64,000 nucleotides of DNA from NCBI RefSeq assembly GCF_017874615.1, contig NZ_JAGIKV010000020.1:1-64000 (forward strand), written 5' to 3'. Both the position numbers and the translations under genes were made by a program. The stretch's first letter is position 1, and the number at the start of each line of letters is the position of its first letter. Positions 35,701-42,337 of this stretch are shown here, in pieces. The stretch comes from Paenibacillus xylanexedens. Its GTDB lineage: Bacteria > Bacillota > Bacilli > Paenibacillales > Paenibacillaceae. Under the pieces are notes generated by a model. That model was not told where the DNA came from and ran no database searches. It saw only the letters and a list, made by a program, of their open reading frames with translations.

Positions 35701-36470
35701 TCTTCCAGATCACTGGATACATCTTTGAACACACTGGCAATCTGACCAATCTCATCGGTTGATTTGACCTGTATGCGCCGAATGGTTCGGTAACGCCCTT
35801 TACCAAAGCTGGTAATCATCATAGATACAGTGTTCAGACCTCGTGTAATACTCGGCAGCACCCACATAATGACACCCAATGCAAGCAACAATCCCGCAAT
35901 CATGATACTTATCGTGATCTGTACGGCTCTCGTATACGCTGCGTTAGCGTTCTTGATCTCGGCATCAATCTCTTGGTCCTGATAACGGGAAAGAGCATTC
36001 AAACTATCCACAGCTTCTTTTTGCACCGCGAGTCCTGTTGAATTGCGGTAGTTATTCGCATCTTCTACCCTGTTTTGGGACATCAGGTTGATCTGTCTCG
36101 TTGCATAGGAAGTATAAGCGGCCCACGCAGTATTCACACGATCCACCAGTTGATGTTCAGGTGCACTGTCTGCTCGGTTTCTCACTTCTACGAGGTAACC
36201 ATCCCCTCGATCCTTCATCTCCTTCAGGTCACCTTCAGCAGCACTGATCGAATTGTTCGGATTCAATAACAAGTTAGCCAGCACTTTGGCAATATCATTG
36301 ACCTCTCCACGTGCAGCAGAAGTGAACCTTACTTTGAGATAACGTTCCTGATACATCTGATCAATCTGTTGATTACTGCTGTTTAGCCGTTCATAACTCA
36401 CAAACGTGAGCACGATCAGAATAGCCATCAGAGCGGTAAAACCAATCAGCAGTTTATTCCTGATCTTCAT
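32745..36470 (-). CDS. Triple-receiver hybrid histidine kinase of the SigB block (RsbK-like)
   Basis: 1241 residues. A membrane segment (about 7-27), a long 4-helix-type outside domain to about 185, a second membrane segment, HAMP (about 210-260), GAF (about 290-430), a coiled coil (about 430-540), HisKA with His in FLANMSHELRTPLN, HATPase to about 790, then three receivers; the acceptor Asp lies in IILDIQLPVMDG, MVLDLMLTDMTG and LVLMDMMMPEMDG. The start overlaps the stop of the upstream REC-PP2C gene by four bases, so the two are coupled. It is the likely sensor input of SigB control. Confidence 0.92.
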   Translation of the reverse strand: MKIRNKLLIGFTALMAILIVLTFVSYERLNSSNQQIDQMYQERYLKVRFTSAARGEVNDIAKVLANLLLNPNNSISAAEGDLKEMKDRGDGYLVEVRNRADSAPEHQLVDRVNTAWAAYTSYATRQINLMSQNRVEDANNYRNSTGLAVQKEAVDSLNALSRYQDQEIDAEIKNANAAYTRAVQITISIMIAGLLLALGVIMWVLPSITRGLNTVSMMITSFGKGRYRTIRRIQVKSTDEIGQIASVFKDVSSDLEEKLEIERAYMQAQQDQNWMSSNIARVPELLRGIGSIRQISQMFISEFTPVLGAQLGVVYLIDEEKHPDELRRYGAYAFEENEDVGKEMYRIGEGLIGQAALDMTPIILENTPEDYVHIGSASGSTRAVGIMIYPVVFEDELIGVVEVASFEGFNELHKQLFTQLIMNLGVILNNVRRRLRVEELLRESQALTEELQVQSEELQTQQEELRRSNENLEEQTEALKRSEELLQRQQEELEHFNTELIAKTRALEEQVREVEEKNDEIEKTKTQLEQQATQLSMTSKYKSEFLANMSHELRTPLNSLLILSQLLSENKGGNLTDKQQEYAQTIYMSGADLLKMIDEILDLSKVDAGKMDINYETVRMEELTSFVQQNFGPMANKKELNLNIDFDSDLPEWVYTDSHRVKQILRNLLSNAFKFTNRGSVSLIGRRMKPEELPGYMNTNQEYLGFSVKDTGIGIPSDKTDLIFEAFQQVDGTTSRKYGGTGLGLSISRELARLLGGAIQVESSEGEGSCFTLYLPDNHEEEALAEEGASREAAVSSEDLYEKSIEARIMLSSHQSILSPDPERSVGTDLSPTHIPDVTQIEDDRENLMEGDKILLIIEDDVNFAHILTDMARGRGFKALVALQGDKGLEMARQYLPDAIILDIQLPVMDGWTILGELKSSSATRHIPVHVISVIDDMKQGLMMGAIAYLKKPSSKDSLDKAFSHIKSYTENQLKRLLIVEDDEIQRKAIIELIGHDDVAITAVSTGSEALNELHSQRYDCMVLDLMLTDMTGFELLDQIRDDEYLNDLPIIIYTGKELDSKEEMKLRKYAESIIIKDVKSPERLLDETTLFLHRVEANLPEDKRRILQKLHNKETLFEGKKILLVDDDIRNVFALSSVLEGYRMDVTFAENGREALEILDKNPEIDLVLMDMMMPEMDGYEAMTRIRQIPQFEKLPIIALTAKAMKEDRGKCIEAGASDYVKKPIQTDQLLSLMRVWLYS

Positions 36471-37636
36471 TCATCCCCCGCCCCTTTATCCAAAGTAATC
36501 CAGACCAGACATTTATCATCATCCCGCTCCTGGGGAATGTCGTCGTCAAAAAACATGGCCTGCATGGCCACTTCATTCCACTGATGTGAACCGGTCAGTT
36601 TTTCGATCAGGAATTCATGTTGCTCCTCCTGCCCGCCCTGAACAGCTTCCAATAAGCCATCCGTATAGATTGCAATATGACCGTCACCCTCGTAATGGAT
36701 CGTTTGTGGTTCAATATCCATCTTGTCAAATAAACCAACAGGACAGCAGACGCTGTCAAATGTGGTCACACTGCCGTCGTTTCGGAAAAATAAAGCAGGT
36801 GGATGCCCCGCGTTAACATAATCAATGCGCTTCATCCGTGTATCAACGACCAGATAAATTGCCGTGAAATAATACTGCACCAATTGTTTCTCCAGATGGA
36901 GCTGGTTAAAACGACGGTTCAACTCCTGAATGACCTTCTCTGGATCCACATAAGTGGTAACCGTATCTTTCAACACAGAAGCGATAAACATGGTAAACAG
37001 GGACGAAGATATCCCGTGTCCCATCATGTCGAGCAGCAGTACTCCGTAACGGCCTTCCCCAAGGGGGTACCAAGAATACAGATCACCCGCAAGCTCAAAG
37101 GATGGTTTATAGATGGCATGCACTTGGAACAGCGGGTCTCTAATTGCCGGACTTAATACAGCATTTTGGACCATCGCTGCCAACTTGAGCTCATCCTGAA
37201 TACGTTGATCACGCTCTTTATGCCAATCCTTCTCCTGTTTTAAACGAAGTGCGAGTCGAATTCTGGCCATCAGTTCGACTTTATTAATCGGTTTGGTCAC
37301 ATAGTCAGATGCACCAGCATCCAATGCTTCGGCAAGTTTCTTAGAATCTCCGATGGCAGTCACCATAATAATCGGTATATCCTTCAGATTCTCAAATTTC
37401 TGCACAATACTGCAGGCTTCGATACCGTCCATCTCAGGCATCATCATATCTAGCAAAATCAGGTCAATATCCGACGGTCTTGGACGAAGTTCGTTGCTTT
37501 CCTCCCCAATTCCTAACACTTCAAACATTTCCATGGCGGAACTCGCCGTTACAATGTCACGATAGTTTTCTTTTTTCAGAATTTCTCGAATGATAATGAC
37601 ATTCGTCGGATTGTCGTCAACAATAAGTATTCTCAT
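36467..37636 (-). CDS. REC-PP2C phosphatase (RsbY-like)
   Basis: 389 residues. Receiver (about 1-130, acceptor Asp in LILLDMMMPEMDG), linker helix, then a PP2C/SpoIIE-type phosphatase (about 160-385) with metal-site motifs ELAGDLYSW, DMMGHGISSS, NAGHPP and the terminal DDDKCLVWI. In the family it dephosphorylates RsbV-P and so activates SigB; the receiver makes it controllable by a kinase. It precedes the triple-receiver kinase with a four-base overlap and has good AAGGAG before ATG. Confidence 0.92.
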   Translation of the reverse strand: MRILIVDDNPTNVIIIREILKKENYRDIVTASSAMEMFEVLGIGEESNELRPRPSDIDLILLDMMMPEMDGIEACSIVQKFENLKDIPIIMVTAIGDSKKLAEALDAGASDYVTKPINKVELMARIRLALRLKQEKDWHKERDQRIQDELKLAAMVQNAVLSPAIRDPLFQVHAIYKPSFELAGDLYSWYPLGEGRYGVLLLDMMGHGISSSLFTMFIASVLKDTVTTYVDPEKVIQELNRRFNQLHLEKQLVQYYFTAIYLVVDTRMKRIDYVNAGHPPALFFRNDGSVTTFDSVCCPVGLFDKMDIEPQTIHYEGDGHIAIYTDGLLEAVQGGQEEQHEFLIEKLTGSHQWNEVAMQAMFFDDDIPQERDDDKCLVWITLDKGAGDE

Positions 37637-37862
37637 TGATATCTCCTTATCTGTGGCGTCCGGGTTTGTCGATTCTTATTAGGTTAAAACGAACGTTGAT
37701 TATACAAATTTTGCATACAAAACGGCAGTAGACATAATAATTCCTAGTATAACTATAATCGTAAAAACAAAAAACTTCTATCAGTAAATGGCACCATCGT
37801 AGGGGAATATCCCCGCGACTCACCCTGTTTTTGCAGCGTCCTGATCCCGCTTCCAAACTTGC
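37637..37862 (-). promoter_or_regulatory. Leader region of the REC-PP2C operon, possibly structured
   Basis: About 226 bases without a gene. Minus-strand RNA would contain the pairing TTTTTGCA/TGCAAAAA (around 37837-37868), the short hairpin GGGGATATTCCCC (about 37802-37814) and the palindrome ATGGTGCCAT (37787-37796). These clustered pairings suggest a structured leader, but I do not recognise a riboswitch class. Confidence 0.35.
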
Positions 37863-37912
37863 AAAAACATAGATAAGGAATGGGGAAAGCCCCATTCCTT
37901 ATCTATGTTTTT
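37863..37912 (-). terminator. Terminator with a 23-bp perfect stem
   Basis: Arms 37863-37885 and 37890-37912 are perfectly complementary over 23 bp with a 4-base loop, bounded by A5 and T5. It follows the YflT-type stress gene and works in both directions. Confidence 0.9.
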
Positions 37913-37977
37913 GATTAAGCATTTTACATAAATGATTCAGAAGCTTGTCCATGTTCAGCAAACTTCAACTTATTGGT

Positions 37978-38322
37978 TTAATCTTTCTTTTTAGCAATAA
38001 CGAGTACTTTACCTTTGTCGAGTTCACTCTCGTAGAAGTCCGCTTCGGCTTCGGTAAAGCCCATCGAAACAATTTTGGCCCGGAGTTCATCACCACGTGA
38101 GCGGAACAGATTCGCCAAGGAATCAAATACGCCTTCTTCCTTTATGCCAATTTCTTTGGCATCTGCTGTATCGGCAATTCGATCTGTACGATCCTTCTCA
38201 TGGGCGAGAACAAAGATTTGATCAGCAAGGTATCCGGTAATCTGCAATTCTTTCACCGCTTCTACCGCCTGGACTCCGTTTTCTACCACTTTTGCATAAG
38301 CTTGCTCATTGGTTGAATTCAT
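37978..38322 (-). CDS. General stress protein 17M-like (YflT-type)
   Basis: 114 residues. The early part holds VVENGVQAVEAVKELQITGYLADQIFVLAHEKDRTDRIAD, the signature of the heat/general-stress YflT family, followed by a helical segment and a GFTEAEADFYESELDKGKVLVIAKK ending. Biochemical role unknown. AGGAGAG lies eight bases before ATG at 38322; a GTG three codons earlier is less likely. It is preceded by a SigB-like promoter and followed by a 23-bp terminator. Confidence 0.82.
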   Translation of the reverse strand: MNSTNEQAYAKVVENGVQAVEAVKELQITGYLADQIFVLAHEKDRTDRIADTADAKEIGIKEEGVFDSLANLFRSRGDELRAKIVSMGFTEAEADFYESELDKGKVLVIAKKKD

Positions 38323-38371
38323 CGTTTCCACTCTCCTCTGATTTTATCTTCTGTATCGAGCTACTTAATAT

Positions 38372-38397
38372 ATAACCATACTATATGGGTTTGAAAC
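38372..38397 (-). promoter_or_regulatory. SigB-like promoter ahead of the YflT-type gene
   Basis: Minus strand -35 GTTTCA (38397-38392), 14-base spacer, -10 GGTTAT (38377-38372), 50 bases before the ATG. Five of six match at both boxes of the sigma-B consensus. Confidence 0.6.
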
Positions 38398-38416
38398 GAT
38401 TTGGTAATAACCAATC

Positions 38417-38950
38417 CTAGGAAACTGTGTCATCAAAAAGATCAATGCCTTCAATCTGCTGAGATCCTGACTTCATATATACCTTCAGAGCCTGGTCTCC
38501 ACGGAGAAATACTTCTCCGTCCTGTGCCACATAATAAGGTTTCCCGAGAGCATGATGGATCGCTTCAATATTCATCTCAATTCTCTTTCCGTTTACCATG
38601 ATGTGACTCTCAGATGCATCGATATGCACATATTGAATGACATCCGTATCTTCACACAAGCCAACTTTCACATCATGAAAGTCATATTCAGGACACCCCA
38701 GATAAGGATCTTCCTGCTTATGCACCGGCTGGCCCTTCTTGGCCAACAAATCATCCATGGTGTCATCCAGAGAAATGCCATTCAGAGTCCGAAAATGCTG
38801 GAAAGTCTCGGATCGATCAACAGCCAGAGTTACCTCTGACGCCTTCTCTTCCATTGCCGTCCATTGCATATCGTGAGCAGCGGGTACCGCTGCCGGTTGA
38901 ACGGAAAAGGGAGAAATTACGCTAAACATCACAAGCAGTAGTTTCATCAT
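38417..38950 (-). CDS. Secreted hypothetical protein, 177 residues
   Basis: A short signal peptide (about residues 1-22, hydrophobic core LLLVMFSVISPFSV, cleavage probably after Ala-Val-Pro-Ala-Ala or Ala-Ala-His) followed by a soluble domain rich in Asp and Met. It has no motif I know; two cysteines (in LGCPEY and VGLCED) could form a disulfide. AAAGGGTGA before ATG. It stands alone between the stress-type genes. Confidence 0.6.
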   Translation of the reverse strand: MMKLLLVMFSVISPFSVQPAAVPAAHDMQWTAMEEKASEVTLAVDRSETFQHFRTLNGISLDDTMDDLLAKKGQPVHKQEDPYLGCPEYDFHDVKVGLCEDTDVIQYVHIDASESHIMVNGKRIEMNIEAIHHALGKPYYVAQDGEVFLRGDQALKVYMKSGSQQIEGIDLFDDTVS

Positions 38951-39018
38951 GATTCTCACCCTTTCATCAGGTTCATCACCGCTCTGGAGGCTTCTTCTTG
39001 GGTTACAAAGCGGTCATG

Positions 39019-39528
39019 TTACTTGCGCATCCGTTGCCATACATTCGCTGCAACATCAATATACTTCATCCAGTTTTTCCCGCCCTTAGCTTCACCATTA
39101 TATGTAGCTTCATAGGATTGCAGGGTACGATCCGTTGATGTAGCAGGCGGTGCAGTTACATGAACCGCTTCAGCATGCTTGGTCTGTTCAGCGTTGTTAC
39201 GTTTGGTCTGAAATTTCGCCATCAGCGTTGTGGAGACTTGTTTGGCTGCTGCCGTCACTTCATTCAACACTTCACCCAGATTCTCAACAGATTCCATAAC
39301 AGGATCAATTTTTTTCATTTTGTGCTGTACATCCACCGTAATATCATTGGCATGTCTTACCGTCTGCTTCACTTCATAACTAAGTTCATCAATGGTTTTC
39401 TGTACCTCCTGCAATGTCTGTGAGACATTGTCCAAAGAACCCTGAGCGGATTTCAAGGTACGAATTAAAAAGAATACCAGTACTGCAAATGCCACTGCAA
39501 TCAGGGCCACGCTAATTTGATAGATCAT
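39019..39528 (-). CDS. DUF948-family membrane protein
   Basis: 169 residues: one N-terminal membrane segment (about 3-22) and a long helical coiled-coil part (about 25-115) with heptads (VSQTLQEVQKTIDELSYEV), then a basic, Thr/Ala/Pro-rich tail. The family is associated with general stress in Bacillales (inference from DUF948 relatives). Divergent SigB-like promoters lie between it and the DUF1328 gene. Confidence 0.78.
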   Translation of the reverse strand: MIYQISVALIAVAFAVLVFFLIRTLKSAQGSLDNVSQTLQEVQKTIDELSYEVKQTVRHANDITVDVQHKMKKIDPVMESVENLGEVLNEVTAAAKQVSTTLMAKFQTKRNNAEQTKHAEAVHVTAPPATSTDRTLQSYEATYNGEAKGGKNWMKYIDVAANVWQRMRK

Positions 39529-39575
39529 AGAAGAACCTCTCTTTCCATATGTGCATCAGTTTGTTATTGCTATAG

Positions 39576-39601
39576 TTACCCGGCGATTTCCCGGACGAAA
39601 C
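39576..39601 (-). promoter_or_regulatory. SigB-like promoter ahead of the DUF948 gene
   Basis: Minus strand -35 GTTTCG (39601-39596), 14-base spacer, -10 GGGTAA (39581-39576). The spacing and -10 fit sigma-B; the -35 has two mismatches. Confidence 0.5.
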
Positions 39602-39649
39602 AATATGATATATCCCTTCATATATACCTTCGCTTGGAAAAAAAACAAT

Positions 39650-39675
39650 GTTTCAAGCGGTTAGCACTCGGTTAA
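39650..39675 (+). promoter_or_regulatory. SigB-like promoter ahead of the DUF1328 gene
   Basis: -35 GTTTCA (39650-39655), 14-base spacer, -10 GGTTAA (39670-39675), 73 bases before the DUF1328 ATG. Weaker than the others at the -10. Confidence 0.4.
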
Positions 39676-39747
39676 AGTTAGACTACACAAGGCGGTGAGG
39701 TGAACACAACTCACTTCACAATAAAGTATACGAAAGGATGAATAATT

Positions 39748-39912
39748 ATGTTGAAATGGTCTGTATTATTTCTAATTATTGCACTGGTAGCAGGTATTTT
39801 TGGATTCTTCGGTATTGTTGAAGCAGCTGCTTCAATCGCGAAAGTACTCTTCTTCATCTTTGTTGTACTGTTCGTAATCTCCCTGATTACGGGACGCAGC
39901 CGAATGCGATAA
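39748..39912 (+). CDS. DUF1328-family small membrane protein, 54 residues
   Basis: Two hydrophobic segments (about residues 3-22 and 32-48) with GIFGFFGIVEAAASIAKVLF, the pattern of the DUF1328/YtjA family of stress-linked small membrane proteins. GAAAGGATG precedes the ATG by about eight bases. Stop TAA at 39910. It is divergent from the DUF948 gene and ends ahead of a hairpin terminator. Confidence 0.85.
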   Translation: MLKWSVLFLIIALVAGIFGFFGIVEAAASIAKVLFFIFVVLFVISLITGRSRMR

Positions 39913-39955
39913 CCTCAGGCTCTGATATGACTGAGTGTTTACTAAACGAATACAT

Positions 39956-39994
39956 ACAAAAGCCGATCGTGCTACCCAGCCGATTGGCTTTTGT
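39956..39994 (+). terminator. Terminator after the DUF1328 gene
   Basis: Stem ACAAAAGCC..ATCG with CGAT..GGCTTTTGT (39956-39969 with 39981-39994, one mismatch). The A and T runs are part of the stem. Confidence 0.7.
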
Positions 39995-40284
39995 GCGTTC
40001 AGGCATAGTTCAACTTTTCTATACTATGTATTGCACTCCCTTCTGCTTTATTCCAATCCGCTCTCGTATGAATCCCAAAAAACAGGACCTTTTTGAGATA
40101 GCCAACCCGGTTTTATCCCACCGAAGTATGATATTTACAGGCTTGCTATATACCCACATATGATCCAGTTGACACTGGAGAATGCAAGAAAATATTGTTA
40201 TAATTTGTGATTCATAAGGTAGCTTGCTTGGTTATTTTTAACACAGGACAACAAATTACATAACAAACCGAGGAGGAAAAGAAA
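39995..40284. other. Intergenic stretch before the SH3-like gene
   Basis: No gene. It holds TTGACA (about 40169) and, 24 bases later, TATAAT-like TTATAAT, too far apart for a normal promoter. No RNA structure recognised. Confidence 0.35.
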
Positions 40285-40803
40285 ATGAAAAAAATCGTAA
40301 GTTTTGCTGCTGCTTTAACGTTGATGGGTTCGATGGCTGCCGCTGCAGGTGCTGAGGAAGCGGTTACTGGAACGGTAACTCCGGAAACAGGAACTGAGGC
40401 TACAACAACGCCAACGACCACAACAACTCCAGCTGTTGAAGTGAACAAACCTGCTGTAGAAACAGTAGAAGGTACTGCTGAGACTGTAACAGGTACAACA
40501 ACAGACACTACAGGTGCAGAAGGTACTTCAACTACAACTGAAACGCCAGCTACGACTACAGATGAGAAAATGTTTGAAGAGCCACTCGTAAAACCAGGCG
40601 ATGAAGTACTGGCACCAACGATGTTGCTGAACCTTCTGGAGCGCACTTGGTTCTATGATGCACCTAACGGTAAACCAATCGGTGCATTAGGCTCCCAAGT
40701 CATCGATACAACAGGTGAAGTGGTTGATGGATTCGATGGCGGCGAGTGGGTACAAGTATACACTTGGAAAGGCAAAGCGTGGATCCACGTTGCCATTCAA
40801 TAA
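40285..40803 (+). CDS. Secreted protein with Thr-rich linker and SH3-like domain
   Basis: 172 residues. Signal peptide (about 1-23, cleaved after AGA), then a striking low-complexity Thr/Glu/Pro/Ala segment (about 24-95), then a domain with FYDAPNGKPIGALGSQVIDTTGE and GEWVQVYTWKGKAWIH resembling a bacterial SH3 fold (about 110-172). It could bind the cell wall with the Thr-rich part as spacer. GAGGAGG before ATG. No known specific family. Confidence 0.72.
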   Translation: MKKIVSFAAALTLMGSMAAAAGAEEAVTGTVTPETGTEATTTPTTTTTPAVEVNKPAVETVEGTAETVTGTTTDTTGAEGTSTTTETPATTTDEKMFEEPLVKPGDEVLAPTMLLNLLERTWFYDAPNGKPIGALGSQVIDTTGEVVDGFDGGEWVQVYTWKGKAWIHVAIQ

Positions 40804-40830
40804 CATCGTATAATCGTTCTAACGATAAGT

Positions 40831-40868
40831 AAAGAGGACAGCACGCACAATCGCGGCTGTCCTCTTTT
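40831..40868 (+). terminator. Terminator after the SH3-like gene
   Basis: Stem AAGAGGACAGC with GCTGTCCTCTT (40832-40842 with 40856-40866) followed by TTTT. Confidence 0.85.
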
Positions 40869-40894
40869 GATTTTCCAAGATGTTCACTCCCTGT

Positions 40895-41782
40895 TCAAGG
40901 GTTCCTTGTGACTTCTTCCGTCTTTGGTTCCACATGTACATGCACATGCATGATATTATGTGATCGCTTCAACCGCTCTTCCACTCGGTCACAGATCTGA
41001 TGGCCTTCAATCAGGCTTAGGCCTCCGTCCACTTCAATAACCACATCCACAAGTACATGACTGCCATGCACACGTGCCTTCACATCCTTGATCATCTCAA
41101 CGCCAGGAACGCGTGCTACGGAGGATCTGAGGTCCGTCAGCTCTTTCTGATCAAATCCATCGGTAAGACGGTGTGTAGAATCCCGGAAAATCTCCCAAGC
41201 TGTCTTGCAAATCAACAGACCTACAGCAATCGCAGCTACTTTATCCAGCCAAGGAAGTCCAAACTGCGCACCTATAATCCCAACTGCAGCGCCTATGCTA
41301 ACCCAGGCATCCGAACGATTATCTTTCGCCGCAGCCATCAATGCCTGACTATTAATTTGTTTAGCCAGACGGTGATTGTAACGGTACACGCCTAACATCA
41401 CCACAGCACAGACTACAGCCACCGCTGCCGCCCACAGGTTTGGAGCAACAAAGGCTCCTTCATACCAGGAGCGAACGGCTTCAACCAATACTTGCAGCCC
41501 AACCATAGCCATAATAAATGAAGCTACCAAGGCAGCAACAGTCTCCGCTCTAAAATGACCATAGGCATGATCCGAATCAGGTGGTTTCTGGGAGATCCGA
41601 AGCCCAATCAATACAGCAACGGATGCTACAATATCTGTAAGGTTATTAAAACCATCGGCCAGCAAGGCGCTGGAAGCAAATAAATATCCACAGATCAGCT
41701 TAAAAGCGGACAAGACGAGATAGGCTACGATACTAACCCAAGCCCCTCGCTCCCCTTTTCGAATTTCTTCATAAGCGTTCAA
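40895..41782 (-). CDS. Cation diffusion facilitator (CDF) transporter
   Basis: About 295 residues: six membrane segments, the ion site motif of the CDF family in ADGFNNLTDIVASV (Asp-x3-Asp, about residue 48) and HAYGHFRAETVAAL (His-x3-Asp/His, about 80), and a C-terminal cytosolic domain with VDVVIEVDGGLSL. It exports divalent metals; Mn2+, Zn2+ or Fe2+ cannot be told apart. The start codon is uncertain: TTG at 41782 has AAAGGGG ten bases upstream; GTG at 41794 abuts it. Confidence 0.9.
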   Translation of the reverse strand: MNAYEEIRKGERGAWVSIVAYLVLSAFKLICGYLFASSALLADGFNNLTDIVASVAVLIGLRISQKPPDSDHAYGHFRAETVAALVASFIMAMVGLQVLVEAVRSWYEGAFVAPNLWAAAVAVVCAVVMLGVYRYNHRLAKQINSQALMAAAKDNRSDAWVSIGAAVGIIGAQFGLPWLDKVAAIAVGLLICKTAWEIFRDSTHRLTDGFDQKELTDLRSSVARVPGVEMIKDVKARVHGSHVLVDVVIEVDGGLSLIEGHQICDRVEERLKRSHNIMHVHVHVEPKTEEVTRNP

Positions 41783-42034
41783 ACCGGGCGACACCCCTTT
41801 AACGTTTCGTATTACGGTTTTTCCATGTTACCAAATGCGGAGCGTGTGGGTCTACAGAAACAGTGTTGCCAGACGGCAGGGCTGTAGGTCGTAAGAAAGA
41901 ATGTTGACCCAAGTAAAACCAAAGGTTTTGAGCATTTTATCAGGTTGCCCTTGTGGGGCTTTTATAAAACGTATAAAATAGGTACATCCCGTCCAATCTG
42001 GACGGCTCACTGTAAGACCGGGAGGGAAATAACG

Positions 42035-42223
42035 ATGAGCGAAAATAACGAACCGAAAAAGGTCAGTTTGCAGGATGCTATACGCCAAAAGCTGGCGCAA
42101 AAGAAAGAACAAGCAAATTCCGGTAACCAATCCAGCGCCTACTTTGAAGGCGGACCTAAAGCGATGAAGAGTCAAAACAACAAGAAGCCTAACAACCAAC
42201 GTCGCCGTACTGGTGGATCTTAG
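42035..42223 (+). CDS. Small conserved hydrophilic protein, 62 residues
   Basis: Rich in Lys, Gln, Asn and Ser, with a basic C-terminal tail (NQRRRTGG). No fold recognised; probably intrinsically disordered. GGGAGG eight bases before ATG. Similar short proteins are seen in Paenibacillus. Ends at a strong bidirectional terminator shared with the ABC-F gene. Confidence 0.7.
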   Translation: MSENNEPKKVSLQDAIRQKLAQKKEQANSGNQSSAYFEGGPKAMKSQNNKKPNNQRRRTGGS

Positions 42224-42255
42224 GTCTTAAAGCCGCAGAGAAACCCATTGAATTA

Positions 42256-42299
42256 CAAAAAGAACCGCAAGCCCTCTTCACAGAGGCTTGCGGTTCTTT
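42256..42299 (+). terminator. Bidirectional terminator
   Basis: 15-bp stem (42259-42273 with 42285-42299) with AAAAA to the left and CTTTG to the right. It serves the 62-residue gene and the convergent ABC-F gene. Confidence 0.88.
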
Positions 42300-42337
42300 G
42301 GTGTTCCTATGATCATGTGCCGTAGATGATGCTTGAT

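Noticed and set aside
37647..37895. An 82-residue frame in the leader of the phosphatase operon
   Set aside because: It begins inside the terminator hairpin and covers the structured leader; no ribosome binding site.
39995..40030. A second copy of the MITE end (TAGTTCAACTT) near 40 kb
   Set aside because: Only 11 bases match and no partner arm is present; likely chance.
40169..40212. A sigma-A promoter ahead of the SH3-like gene
   Set aside because: TTGACA and the TATAAT-like box are 24 bases apart, too far for a usual promoter.
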